DNA of 64,000 nucleotides from Flavobacterium sp. I-STPP5a (GTDB lineage: Bacteria > Bacteroidota > Bacteroidia > Flavobacteriales > Flavobacteriaceae): positions 124,001-188,000 of the forward strand of contig NZ_VHLM01000019.1 in the NCBI RefSeq assembly GCF_009764685.1, given 5' to 3'. Made by a program: the position numbers and the translations under genes. Below, piece by piece: positions 1 through 8,289 of this stretch; within the stretch, counting starts at the first letter, position 1; the number at the start of each line of letters is the position of its first letter. Under the pieces are notes generated by a model that was not told the DNA's origin, did no database searches, and worked only from the letters and a program-made list of their open reading frames with translations.

Positions 1-209
1 AGTACAGATCTATCTGTGGTATAAGCTGCAGTTCGTTTTAAGGCGTAGTTATACTTGTAGCTATTTTCATTGTAAAGGCCTTTAAGCTGTAACGCTCGTG
101 CACTTTGAAAATACGGAAATTCATCTATTACCTTTTCTAAATCCTGTGTTTGTTGCACATGAATAGTATCCGGTTTATTTATGATGTGGATAAAGTCAGT
201 TACATTCAT
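1..209 (-). CDS. Conserved Flavobacteriia protein, N-terminus only (cut by window edge)
   Basis: An open frame starts with ATG at 209 on the minus strand and runs off the left edge, giving 69 codons. The protein begins MNVTDFIHIINKPD and continues with a helix-rich stretch containing FPYFQSARALQLKGLYNE, which resembles a tetratricopeptide-like helical repeat. No signal peptide is visible. It lies 85 bases downstream of lptE on the same strand and could be co-transcribed with it. I recognise it only as a conserved uncharacterised neighbour of lptE in flavobacteria; no function is assigned. Confidence 0.7.
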   Translation of the reverse strand, partial: MNVTDFIHIINKPDTIHVQQTQDLEKVIDEFPYFQSARALQLKGLYNENSYKYNYALKRTAAYTTDRSV

Positions 210-294
210 TTTTTAATTGTTCAATGTTCCGTAATTTCTTTTCTGTGATTATTTTTATTAGCTCGCAAAAGTATTTTTGAACTTACTTTTGAAT

Positions 295-798
295 TTACCA
301 TTTAGCTAATGACTCATTAAAAATTTCTTGTGTAATTCTTTCAAAAATTTCTTTTAAAGCATTGTTTAATGTTGTTCCAGTAAGTTGTTGATCAGCTGGG
401 TAATCAAAAAAGAAGGAGAATGGTTTTTCAAAATTATCTGTTTCTTTCTTCTTGTTTGTAAAACGTACATTTACTCTTAGTGTTAGTCGGTTTTGCGCAG
501 CACGTTGATCAGCAGTAGCGGTCATGGGACTAATACGGTATTCTACTATTTCCCCTTCATAAGTCAAATCGGCACTGTTTTTTACCAAATTTAAATTGGT
601 TTGATTTTGAATTAAATCTTGAAGTTCACGTGTAAAAGTTAGGTCAATTCCAGGCTCAATAAGTTCAGCATTGTTTTGAAAAAAACCTACCTGAAACGTT
701 TCGGCGTCTATTTTACCGGTTCCGGTGAAGTTATACACGGAGCATCCTTGGAAAGAAGCAGCAAATAATAATACAAGTACGAATTTTAAATATTTCAT
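295..798 (-). CDS. lptE: LPS-assembly lipoprotein LptE
   Basis: A 167-residue lipoprotein. The N-terminus is a short basic and hydrophobic signal ending in a lipobox with Cys19 (FQGC), so it should be lipidated and anchored in the outer membrane. The rest is a small alpha/beta domain with the NLVKNSADLTYEGEIVEY stretch typical of the Bacteroidota LptE family, which forms the plug of the LptD translocon that inserts lipopolysaccharide into the outer leaflet. It follows the sigma-54 activator gene on the same strand with a gap of about 50 bases, the usual flavobacterial order. Assignment rests on lipobox, length and context; the family diverges fast, so function is inferred from homologous loci. 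Confidence 0.85.
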   Translation of the reverse strand: MKYLKFVLVLLFAASFQGCSVYNFTGTGKIDAETFQVGFFQNNAELIEPGIDLTFTRELQDLIQNQTNLNLVKNSADLTYEGEIVEYRISPMTATADQRAAQNRLTLRVNVRFTNKKKETDNFEKPFSFFFDYPADQQLTGTTLNNALKEIFERITQEIFNESLAKW

Positions 799-850
799 AT
801 AATGAGTAAAAGTTAATTTCGATTTGTTTGACTTTTATATTTAAAGGTTT

Positions 851-2107
851 TTACAAGTCAAATTGTTTGATTTTTCTATATAAAGTGCGCTCCGATATTC
901 CTAACTCATCAGCAGCGGCTTTGCGTTTTCCTTTGTTTTTTTCTAATGATTTTTTGATCATTTCTATTTCTTTCTGCTCTAGTCTTAGGGTTTCTTCTTC
1001 CTCGATTGTTTCGGCAAATAAATAGTTTTCTTCTGGTTCTTGATACAAACTTTCGTTATTTAAAGTTGTAATTTGGTTATTTCTAGGAGATTCTTCAAAG
1101 TCTATTTCATTATCATTTTCCTTAGAACCGTATATTTTTTTGATCAAACTTTGATTGGTCTCTTGCACTTTTGAACTTCCGTTCTGAATCAGTTCCAGAG
1201 TCAGCTTTTTCAAATCATTCAAATCACTTTTCATGTCAAAAAGGACTTTGTATAAAATCTCTCGTTCAGTACTGAAATCGTTTTCACTTTTTTTATCCTT
1301 AATAACAGAGGGTAAGTTACTGCCTTGTTCTGGTAAGTAAGATTGTAAAGTGGTAGATGTAATATCTCTGCTTGTTTCTAAAACTGAAATTTGCTCGGCC
1401 ACATTTCGCAACTGACGAATGTTACCGCTCCAGCGAAATTTTTGCAATACTTGTATGGCATTTTCCTCAAGTTTAAGAGGTGGCATTTTGTATTTGTGTG
1501 CAAAATCAGCAACGAATTTTCTAAATAATAGGTGAATATCGTCTTTTCTATCTCTTAAAGGAGGCAAGGAGATATCAACGGTACTCAATCTATAGTATAA
1601 ATCTTCTCTGAATTTTCCTTTTTCTATGGCTTCAAATAAATTAACATTGGTTGCGGCCACAATTCGAACATCAGTTTTCTGTACCTGAGAGGAACCTACC
1701 TTAATAAACTCACCATTTTCAAGAACACGCAACAAGCGTACTTGTGTGGTAAGGGGTAATTCTCCCACTTCATCAAGGAAAATGGTGCCTCCATCAGCCA
1801 CTTCAAAGTAGCCTTCTCTGGTACTTGTAGCGCCTGTAAAAGCTCCTTTCTCATGACCAAAGAGTTCACTATCTATAGTTCCCTCTGGAATTGCACCACA
1901 ATTCACAGCAATATATTTTCCGTGTTTTCTATGCGAAAGTGAGTGTATGATTCTAGGTATATTTTCTTTTCCAACGCCACTTTCACCGGTTACCAGCACG
2001 GTAATATCAGTTGGGGCAACTTGTATGGCTTTTTCAATGGCACGATTGAGTTTTGGGTCATTCCCAATAATCTCGAAGCGCTGTTTTATTGATTGTACTG
2101 ATTCCAT
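851..2107 (-). CDS. Sigma-54-dependent transcriptional activator (AAA+, Fis HTH)
   Basis: 418 residues. An AAA+ sigma-54 interaction domain starts almost at the N-terminus: Walker A GESGVGKE at 41-48, the sigma-54 contact loop GAFTGA at 88-93, and Walker B GGTIFLDE near 106-113. A linker rich in Glu and Ser follows (about 260-370), then a C-terminal Fis-type helix-turn-helix (RKAAADELGISERTLYRKIK). There is no N-terminal receiver or other sensory domain, so the protein is either constitutively active or controlled by a partner. It activates RNA polymerase carrying RpoN at distant sites; its targets cannot be read here. Gene order miaB, activator, lptE is common in flavobacteria, but here a GxxExxY gene separates it from miaB. 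Confidence 0.93.
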   Translation of the reverse strand: MESVQSIKQRFEIIGNDPKLNRAIEKAIQVAPTDITVLVTGESGVGKENIPRIIHSLSHRKHGKYIAVNCGAIPEGTIDSELFGHEKGAFTGATSTREGYFEVADGGTIFLDEVGELPLTTQVRLLRVLENGEFIKVGSSQVQKTDVRIVAATNVNLFEAIEKGKFREDLYYRLSTVDISLPPLRDRKDDIHLLFRKFVADFAHKYKMPPLKLEENAIQVLQKFRWSGNIRQLRNVAEQISVLETSRDITSTTLQSYLPEQGSNLPSVIKDKKSENDFSTEREILYKVLFDMKSDLNDLKKLTLELIQNGSSKVQETNQSLIKKIYGSKENDNEIDFEESPRNNQITTLNNESLYQEPEENYLFAETIEEEETLRLEQKEIEMIKKSLEKNKGKRKAAADELGISERTLYRKIKQFDL

Positions 2108-2121
2108 AAATTTTTTTTCTC

Positions 2122-2152
2122 AACCACAAATTACACAAATTATCGCAAATTT
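2122..2152. repeat. Left inverted repeat flanking the GxxExxY gene
   Basis: The stretch ACCACAAATTACACAAATT at 2123-2141 matches the reverse complement of 2580-2598 at 18 of 19 positions, with weaker similarity continuing inward (CAAATT at 2146-2151). The two arms bracket the GxxExxY gene exactly, one just after the sigma-54 activator start and the other just past the miaB stop. Confidence 0.75.
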
Positions 2153-2158
2153 ATATTT

Positions 2159-2548
2159 TTAGGTGTTTATTAATCTTTTGTGAACTAATGATTTATTTTG
2201 GAAATTTGCTATTATTCCAATGGGAGTATCGGCTAATTTCATATAGTTTAATGTTTGCGCAATATGATCATTACTGATTTCTTTTATTGATTTTACTTCT
2301 AGAATAATATCGTTGTAAACCACAAAGTCGGCATAAAATTTATGAGGTAAAATTATTCCTTTATATTCCACAGTATACTCTTTTTCTCTTTCATACGGAA
2401 TATTATGGTTTTTGAATTCTATTTCTAATGCATCTTTATAAACGATTTCTAGTAAACCAGGCCCAAGTAATCTATGTACTTCCATACAAAGTCCAACTAT
2501 TTCGTAATTTTCATCTTTTTTATAATAATACTCATTAGACTCACTCAT
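2159..2548 (-). CDS. GxxExxY family protein
   Basis: 129 residues. The family signature G-x-x-E-x-x-Y is present as GLLEIVY (about residues 32-38), inside VHRLLGPGLLEIVYKDALEIEF. The following FYADFVVYNDIILEVKSI has the D...E-x-K arrangement of PD-(D/E)XK-fold nucleases, as noted for this family, but no activity is established. The family often occurs in several copies per genome in Bacteroidota. Here the gene interrupts the miaB / sigma-54 activator pair and is bracketed by near-identical inverted repeats, which suggests a small mobile or formerly mobile cassette. The ATG start at 2548 is the only one that keeps the N-terminal helix. Confidence 0.85.
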   Translation of the reverse strand: MSESNEYYYKKDENYEIVGLCMEVHRLLGPGLLEIVYKDALEIEFKNHNIPYEREKEYTVEYKGIILPHKFYADFVVYNDIILEVKSIKEISNDHIAQTLNYMKLADTPIGIIANFQNKSLVHKRLINT

Positions 2549-2570
2549 GTTTGATGCTTATATTAAATGA

Positions 2571-2599
2571 ATTTGTGAAAATTTGCGTAATTTGTGGTA
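2571..2599. repeat. Right inverted repeat flanking the GxxExxY gene
   Basis: AATTTGCGTAATTTGTGGT at 2580-2598 is the inverted partner of 2123-2141 (one mismatch in 19). The inner part, ATTTGTGAA at 2571-2579, pairs imperfectly with the inner part of the left arm. The arm ends within a few bases of the miaB stop codon. Confidence 0.75.
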
Positions 2600-2605
2600 A
2601 GTAAA

Positions 2606-4051
2606 TCAATTCATCTCACTTAAACTAATTGCTGTCCCTTTTAAAGTTCCGCTTGTGCAAGAAGTAATTTTGACATTTACAAAATCTCCAATTTTATAAT
2701 TTTCTTTTGGGAAAACTACAGTTATGCTTTGTGAATTTCTACCTGAGAATTCTTCTGTTGATTTCTTTGAAACTTTCTCTACTAAAACTTCTACGGTTTG
2801 ACCAATGAATTCTTCACTACGAAACCAAGCGTGTTTTTGTTGTAAATCTACAATTTCTTGTAATCTACGGGCTTTAGTTTCATCGTTAACATCATCTTCC
2901 ATTTTTCTTCCAGCCAATGTCCCAGGACGTTCAGAATACGAATACATATAACCAAAATTATACTTTACGTACTCCATTAAACTCATTGTGTCTTGATGAT
3001 CTTCTTCAGTCTCTGTTGGGAAACCCGCAATCATATCCTGAGAAATAGAGCAATTCGGGATTATAGTCCTAATTTTATCAATCAAAGTCATGTATTCTTC
3101 ACGAGTGTGCAAACGGTTCATTTCCTTTAAAATTCGGTTGCTTCCAGACTGAACCGGTAAATGAATGTGTTTGCAAATATTAGGATGCTTAGCAATAACA
3201 TGCAATACACTTTCATGCATGTCTTGTGGATTAGAAGTTGAAAACCGAATTCTCATTTTTGGGAAACTTAAAGCAACCATCTCAAGCAATTGATCAAAAT
3301 CAACAGCAGTAGCTTTTTGCATTTCGCTAGCATTTTCAAAATCCTTTTTCAGTCCACCACCGTACCAGAGGTAGCTGTCTACGTTTTGTCCGAGTAAGGT
3401 AATTTCTTTAAATCCTTTGTCCCATAAATCTTGAACTTCTGCCATGATACTTTGGGGTTCACGACTACGTTCTCGGCCACGGGTAAAAGGCACTACACAA
3501 AAAGTACACATATTATCGCAACCACGAGTGATAGAAACCAAAGCCGTAATCCCGTTGCTCATCAATCTAACCGGAGAAATATCGCCATAGGTTTCGTCTT
3601 TTGATAAAATAACATTTATAGCATCTCTACCTTCCTCAACTTCTTGTAATAAATTGGGTAAATCTTTGTAAGCATCAGGACCTACAACAAGATCTACAAT
3701 TTTTTCTTCCTCAAGAAATTGACTTTTCAAACGTTCAGCCATACAGCCCAAAACGCCAACTTTCATTTTAGGGTTAATGCGTTTTACGGCATTGTATTTT
3801 TCTAAACGTTTTCTAATGGTTTGCTCTGCTTTATCGCGTATAGAACAGGTATTTACCAGCACTAAGTCGGCATCCTCCAGAACTTGTGTGGTATTATATC
3901 CATTTCCAGATAAAATGGAAGCTACAATTTCGCTATCCGAAAAATTCATCGCACAGCCATAGCTTTCTATAAAAAGTTTCTTTGTGTTCTCAGGTTTATT
4001 CTCTAAAACAAGACTTTCTCCTTGTTTGCTTTCTTCAATAATCTTTTCCAT
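2606..4051 (-). CDS. miaB: tRNA-2-methylthio-N6-dimethylallyladenosine synthase MiaB
   Basis: 481 residues. This radical SAM methylthiotransferase adds a methylthio group to i6A37 of tRNAs reading U-starting codons. The N-terminal MTTase domain carries the three auxiliary-cluster cysteines Cys33 (YGCAMN), Cys69 (NTCSIR) and Cys103 (LGCMAE). The radical SAM motif CxxxCxxC is at Cys178, Cys182 and Cys185 (RGCDNMCTFC). The C-terminus (about 410-478) is a TRAM RNA-binding domain. Length and all six cysteines match the family. The first 25 residues are a polar extension of the kind seen in flavobacterial MiaB. It is read away from topA across a noncoding gap of 360 bases. Confidence 0.96.
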   Translation of the reverse strand: MEKIIEESKQGESLVLENKPENTKKLFIESYGCAMNFSDSEIVASILSGNGYNTTQVLEDADLVLVNTCSIRDKAEQTIRKRLEKYNAVKRINPKMKVGVLGCMAERLKSQFLEEEKIVDLVVGPDAYKDLPNLLQEVEEGRDAINVILSKDETYGDISPVRLMSNGITALVSITRGCDNMCTFCVVPFTRGRERSREPQSIMAEVQDLWDKGFKEITLLGQNVDSYLWYGGGLKKDFENASEMQKATAVDFDQLLEMVALSFPKMRIRFSTSNPQDMHESVLHVIAKHPNICKHIHLPVQSGSNRILKEMNRLHTREEYMTLIDKIRTIIPNCSISQDMIAGFPTETEEDHQDTMSLMEYVKYNFGYMYSYSERPGTLAGRKMEDDVNDETKARRLQEIVDLQQKHAWFRSEEFIGQTVEVLVEKVSKKSTEEFSGRNSQSITVVFPKENYKIGDFVNVKITSCTSGTLKGTAISLSEMN

Positions 4052-4385
4052 GCTATTTTTTCAAAGCACAAAGATAAGCTAAAACAAATAAATATGACAA
4101 CTTGTCAGATTAAGAATTAACAGTATTTTGTGTTTGATTTTTAAGGCTGTTATTATCTTTTAATTGAACATCTTCTGTTAGGCTCGTCCATAAATAAAAA
4201 TTTTTTAAACTAAAAAAATAGCTTTCTTAGTTTGCTATGTTACGCTGGGGACAAATGTGTTTTGCTTTCTGATTTTTACTTTGGTCAGAGTAAAAAGGGA
4301 TCATTGCAGATGACAAAGTCACTGGTGTTAAGGTTTAAAGTATTCAAATCTTACCGCAAAAGCTTAAATTTTAAAAAAAAATAGA
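4052..4385. other. Intergenic region between divergent miaB and topA
   Basis: About 330 bases of AT-rich noncoding sequence. It must hold the miaB promoter on the minus strand, but I see no clear TAnnTTTG element for miaB, and no RNA gene, terminator or repeat that I can support. Confidence 0.5.
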
Positions 4386-4393
4386 TACTTTTG
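4386..4393 (+). promoter_or_regulatory. Bacteroidota -7 element upstream of topA
   Basis: TACTTTTG fits the -7 consensus TAnnTTTG. Transcription would begin a few bases downstream, which places the in-frame TTG at 4391 inside the promoter and supports the ATG at 4412 as the topA start. No good TTG -33 element is seen at the usual distance. Confidence 0.55.
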
Positions 4394-4411
4394 TCCCAGA
4401 AAAATAGATCA

Positions 4412-6943
4412 ATGGCAAAGAATTTAGTTATAGTAGAGTCCCCAGCAAAGGCAAAAACAATCGAAAAATTCCTAGGTACAGATTATCAAGTAGAGTCTAG
4501 TTATGGACATATTGCTGATTTACCTTCAAAGGAAATAGGAGTAGATGTAGAGCATGATTTTAAGCCTAAGTATGAGGTTTCTGCAGATAAAAAAGCCTTG
4601 GTCACCAAGCTGAAAGGGTTAGCTAAGAAAGCCGATATGGTTTGGCTAGCAAGTGATGAGGATCGTGAGGGTGAAGCTATTTCTTGGCACCTTGCCGAAG
4701 AGCTTAATTTAGATAAAAACAAAACAAAAAGAATTGTTTTTCACGAAATTACAAAAACAGCTATTCTTAAAGCTATTGATAATCCTAGAGAGATAGACTA
4801 CAATTTAGTTAATGCACAACAAGCGCGACGTGTTTTAGATCGTTTGGTTGGTTATGAATTATCTCCTGTATTGTGGAGAAAAATTAAGGGTGGTTTATCT
4901 GCGGGTCGTGTTCAGTCAGTATCTGTACGTTTAATTGTAGAACGCGAACGAGAAATTCAAAATTTCAAAGCGGTTGCGACGTACTCGGTGGTAGCCGAGT
5001 TTACAAACGAGTCTGGAAAAATATTCAAGGCTAAATTGCCTAAAAATTTTAATACAAAACAAGAAGCTCAAGATTTTTTAAACAAAAATATTGGTTCTAC
5101 ATATAAGGTATCAGATTTAGAAACAAAACCTACCAAAAAATCTCCAACAGGTCCTTTTACTACTTCTACATTACAACAAGAAGCAGCTCGTAAATTGTAT
5201 TTGCCAGTGGGTATAACCATGCAACTTGCGCAGCGTTTGTATGAGGCGGGATTGATTACCTACATGAGAACGGATAGTGTTAATTTATCCAAAGATGCAA
5301 TGGAAGCTGCTCAAGCTGAAATCATCAAATCTTACGGAAAAGAGTTTTCTAAGCCAAGAACCTTTGTTAATAAAAGTAAAGGAGCACAAGAGGCCCACGA
5401 GGCAATTCGTCCCACTGATATGTCACGTCATACGGTAGACATTGACCGAGATCAAGCACGTTTGTATGATTTAATTTGGAAAAGAACATTGGCCTCGCAA
5501 ATGAGTGACGCGCAATTGGAACGTACCAATGTGAAAATTGAAGCGAGCAACCACAATGAAATATTCACTGCATCTGGAGAGGTATTGCTTTTTGAAGGTT
5601 TCTTAAAAGTGTATCTTGAAGGTCATGATGATGATGAGGAAGAGCAGGAGGGAATGTTGCCTGCAATGAAAGTGAACGAAAAATTACAAAATAATTACAT
5701 TACAGCAACCGAGAGATACTCAAGAGCTCCAGCTCGTTTTACCGAAGCTTCTTTGGTAAAAAAACTAGAAGAACTAGGAATAGGTCGTCCATCTACTTAT
5801 GCGCCTACAATTTCAACGATAATTAATAGGAATTACGTTGAGAAAGGAAATCTAGACGGTCAAGAGCGTAATTATACGCAGTTGATTTTGCAATCTGGTA
5901 AGGTAGATGAGAAGGCACTTAAAGAAAATACTGGATCAGATAAAGGGAAATTAGTACCTACTGATATCGGAACTATTGTAACGGACTTCCTTGTTAAGAA
6001 TTTTGGAAATATTCTAGATTATAATTTTACGGCAAAAGTAGAGCAAGACTTTGATGAAATTGCCGAAGGAAATATTGTTTGGACAAAAATGATGAAGGAG
6101 TTTTACGATCAATTTCATCCTACTGTAAAAGATGTGGAGGCAAATGCTGAGCGAGAAAGTGGCGAAAGAATTCTAGGGACTGACCCTAAAACAGGAAAAC
6201 CAGTTTCGGTTCGTTTGGGGAAATTTGGACCGATGGCTCAAATTGGCGCTCCTGATGATGAAGATAAAAAGTTCGCCAGTTTGATGAACGATCAAAATAT
6301 TGGTAATATTACGCTTGAAGAAACTTTAAATTTATTTTTATTGCCTAAGAATTTAGGAGAGTATAAAGGTGAAGAAGTTGAGGTGAGTAATGGTCGTTAT
6401 GGTCCTTATATTCGTCATGGTGCTGCATTTGTATCTTTGCCAAAAGGCGAGAACCCATTAGATGTTGATTATAAAAGAGCTCAAGAATTAATTGATGAAA
6501 AAGCTTTAGCAGATGCGCCTATAGCGGTTTATAAAGGTGAAGGAGTTCAGAAAGGTGTTGGTCGTTTTGGGGCTTTCATCAAATGGAGCGGATTGTTCAT
6601 CAATGTGAGTAAAAAATACGATTTTGATAATTTATCTCAATCAGATATTGAAGCTTTGATTGAAGATAAGCTTCAAAAAAATATCGATAAAGTATTACAC
6701 AATTGGGAAGAGGAAGGGATTCTTGTAGAAAAAGCACGCTGGGGTCGATCTGTGATTACAAAAGGCAAAATTAAAATTGAGTTAAGTAAAGATGTAGACG
6801 CGTCAAAACTAACACTTGAAGAAGTTCAAGAAATGATTGCCAAAAAAACACCTGCTAAAAAAGTAGCTGCTAAAAAAGCACCTGCAGCAAAGACATCTGC
6901 AAAGAAAGCAGCCGTTAAAAAACCTGTCGTAAAAAAGAAATAA
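4412..6943 (+). CDS. topA: DNA topoisomerase I (type IA)
   Basis: 843 residues from the ATG at 4412 (MAKNLVIVESPAKAKTIEKF). It relaxes negative supercoils by single-strand cleavage. The TOPRIM domain is at the N-terminus (VIVESPAKAKT, then LASDEDREGEAISWH with the acidic metal-binding residues). The catalytic tyrosine is in GLITYMRTDS, at about residue 290. The C-terminal third holds the repeat domains (GRYGPYIRHG, GRFGAFIKW) rather than cysteine zinc fingers, and the last 35 residues are a Lys/Ala tail with KKAPAAK-type repeats that probably binds DNA. An in-frame TTG at 4391 would add seven residues but sits in the promoter element. It is followed by the ureohydrolase-like gene after 67 bases. 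Confidence 0.96.
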   Translation: MAKNLVIVESPAKAKTIEKFLGTDYQVESSYGHIADLPSKEIGVDVEHDFKPKYEVSADKKALVTKLKGLAKKADMVWLASDEDREGEAISWHLAEELNLDKNKTKRIVFHEITKTAILKAIDNPREIDYNLVNAQQARRVLDRLVGYELSPVLWRKIKGGLSAGRVQSVSVRLIVEREREIQNFKAVATYSVVAEFTNESGKIFKAKLPKNFNTKQEAQDFLNKNIGSTYKVSDLETKPTKKSPTGPFTTSTLQQEAARKLYLPVGITMQLAQRLYEAGLITYMRTDSVNLSKDAMEAAQAEIIKSYGKEFSKPRTFVNKSKGAQEAHEAIRPTDMSRHTVDIDRDQARLYDLIWKRTLASQMSDAQLERTNVKIEASNHNEIFTASGEVLLFEGFLKVYLEGHDDDEEEQEGMLPAMKVNEKLQNNYITATERYSRAPARFTEASLVKKLEELGIGRPSTYAPTISTIINRNYVEKGNLDGQERNYTQLILQSGKVDEKALKENTGSDKGKLVPTDIGTIVTDFLVKNFGNILDYNFTAKVEQDFDEIAEGNIVWTKMMKEFYDQFHPTVKDVEANAERESGERILGTDPKTGKPVSVRLGKFGPMAQIGAPDDEDKKFASLMNDQNIGNITLEETLNLFLLPKNLGEYKGEEVEVSNGRYGPYIRHGAAFVSLPKGENPLDVDYKRAQELIDEKALADAPIAVYKGEGVQKGVGRFGAFIKWSGLFINVSKKYDFDNLSQSDIEALIEDKLQKNIDKVLHNWEEEGILVEKARWGRSVITKGKIKIELSKDVDASKLTLEEVQEMIAKKTPAKKVAAKKAPAAKTSAKKAAVKKPVVKKK

Positions 6944-7010
6944 TTAATAATTTAATTTGTTCGCTACACAATTTTAAGTAAATATCGTAGTGAAGATGAA
7001 AAAGGAATAA

Positions 7011-8162
7011 ATGGAATTTGATTTTTTAAACCCCGTTGATGATGAGGTTCTTGAATATTGTTTTGGATTGACTTCACAACAACTTGGTAGTAAAGTTGTG
7101 ATGCATACTCAGGAGCAATTTCCGGATATCAACAAAATCAAATTAGCAATTATAGGTGTTTTAGATAATAGAGGGCGATCTATTGAAACTAAAAATGTAA
7201 GTTTAATAGCTTTAAGAAAAGAACTTTACGGTTTATTTCCAGGTAATTGGGAAACATCAATTGCTGATTTAGGAAATATACAAGCTGGAAATTCGGTATC
7301 TGATACGCATTTTGCTGTTAAAAAAATCACTTCGGAGTTATTAAAAACAGGTGTGATCCCTGTTGTTTTGGGCGGTTCTCAGGACATTACGTATGGCATG
7401 TATAGGGCGTATGATGTGCTGGAGCAAATGGTAAATATTGTTGCAATTGATAGTAGGTTTGATTTTGGAAAAGATGAGGAAGAATTATCTGCAACTTCTT
7501 ATTTGACAAAAATAATTGTAGATGAGCCTAATAATTTATTTAATTTTTGTAACTTGGGGTACCAAACGTACTTTAACTCGCAAGAAGAAATTGATTTAAT
7601 TGAAAAATTATTTTTTGACGCATATCGACTTGGGGAAGTTTCGAACAATATAGTTATCTCAGAACCTGTTTTTAGAGACGCAGATCTTGTAAGTATTGAT
7701 GTAAGTGCCGTTAAATCTTCGGATTCTGGTAATTTTATTTCGTTTCAGCCAAATGGTTTTAATGGGAAAGAAATATGCACTTTAGCGCGTTATTCAGGAA
7801 TTAGTGATAAAGTAAGTTCTTTTGGAGTCTTTAATTTTAATGATACGGAACAAGAATCTCACCTCGTTGCACAAATTATTTGGTATTTTATAGAAGGAGT
7901 TCAATATAGATCAAATGAATATCCTTTCGGGAGTAAAGAATCATACTTAAAGTATATCGTACCACTAGAGGAAGAAGAATTAATTTTTTATAAAAGCGAT
8001 AAAACAGAAAGATGGTGGATAGAAATACCATTTATTTCAAATGTTAATAATAAATTAAAAAGAAATACGTTATTACCATGTTCTTACGATGAGTACTTGC
8101 TTGCATGCAACAACGAATTGCCAGAAAGGTGGTGGAAAGCCCAAAGAAAAAACCTTGTTTAG
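7011..8162 (+). CDS. Degenerate ureohydrolase (formimidoylglutamase-like), probably inactive
   Basis: 383 residues with the fold pattern of the arginase/agmatinase/formimidoylglutamase family. The three metal-binding motifs are recognisable but altered: GGDHS is GGSQD (121-125), DAHxD is DSRFD (147-151), and SxDxD is SIDVS (228-232). Thus both metal-binding histidines and one aspartate are replaced, leaving about half of the six Mn ligands. I infer that it cannot hold a normal binuclear manganese centre and is a pseudoenzyme or has another role. It lies between topA and gldK, and a gene of this family is commonly annotated at this place in flavobacteria. No signal peptide. The C-terminus is rich in Trp and aromatic residues. 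Confidence 0.8.
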   Translation: MEFDFLNPVDDEVLEYCFGLTSQQLGSKVVMHTQEQFPDINKIKLAIIGVLDNRGRSIETKNVSLIALRKELYGLFPGNWETSIADLGNIQAGNSVSDTHFAVKKITSELLKTGVIPVVLGGSQDITYGMYRAYDVLEQMVNIVAIDSRFDFGKDEEELSATSYLTKIIVDEPNNLFNFCNLGYQTYFNSQEEIDLIEKLFFDAYRLGEVSNNIVISEPVFRDADLVSIDVSAVKSSDSGNFISFQPNGFNGKEICTLARYSGISDKVSSFGVFNFNDTEQESHLVAQIIWYFIEGVQYRSNEYPFGSKESYLKYIVPLEEEELIFYKSDKTERWWIEIPFISNVNNKLKRNTLLPCSYDEYLLACNNELPERWWKAQRKNLV

Positions 8163-8289
8163 AGATATTTAACATAGATATATGATTTTTTTATAAAAAG
8201 CGATTTGTTTAGTATAAAAAAATTGTTTTTGTTAAAAATAATAAATAGGTTTACACCCTCAAATTTAATGAATAGATAACCGAAATTAT

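Noticed and set aside
4391..4411. TTG at 4391 as topA start
   Set aside because: It lies within the -7 promoter element, and MAKNLVIVESPAKAK at 4412 is the normal family start.
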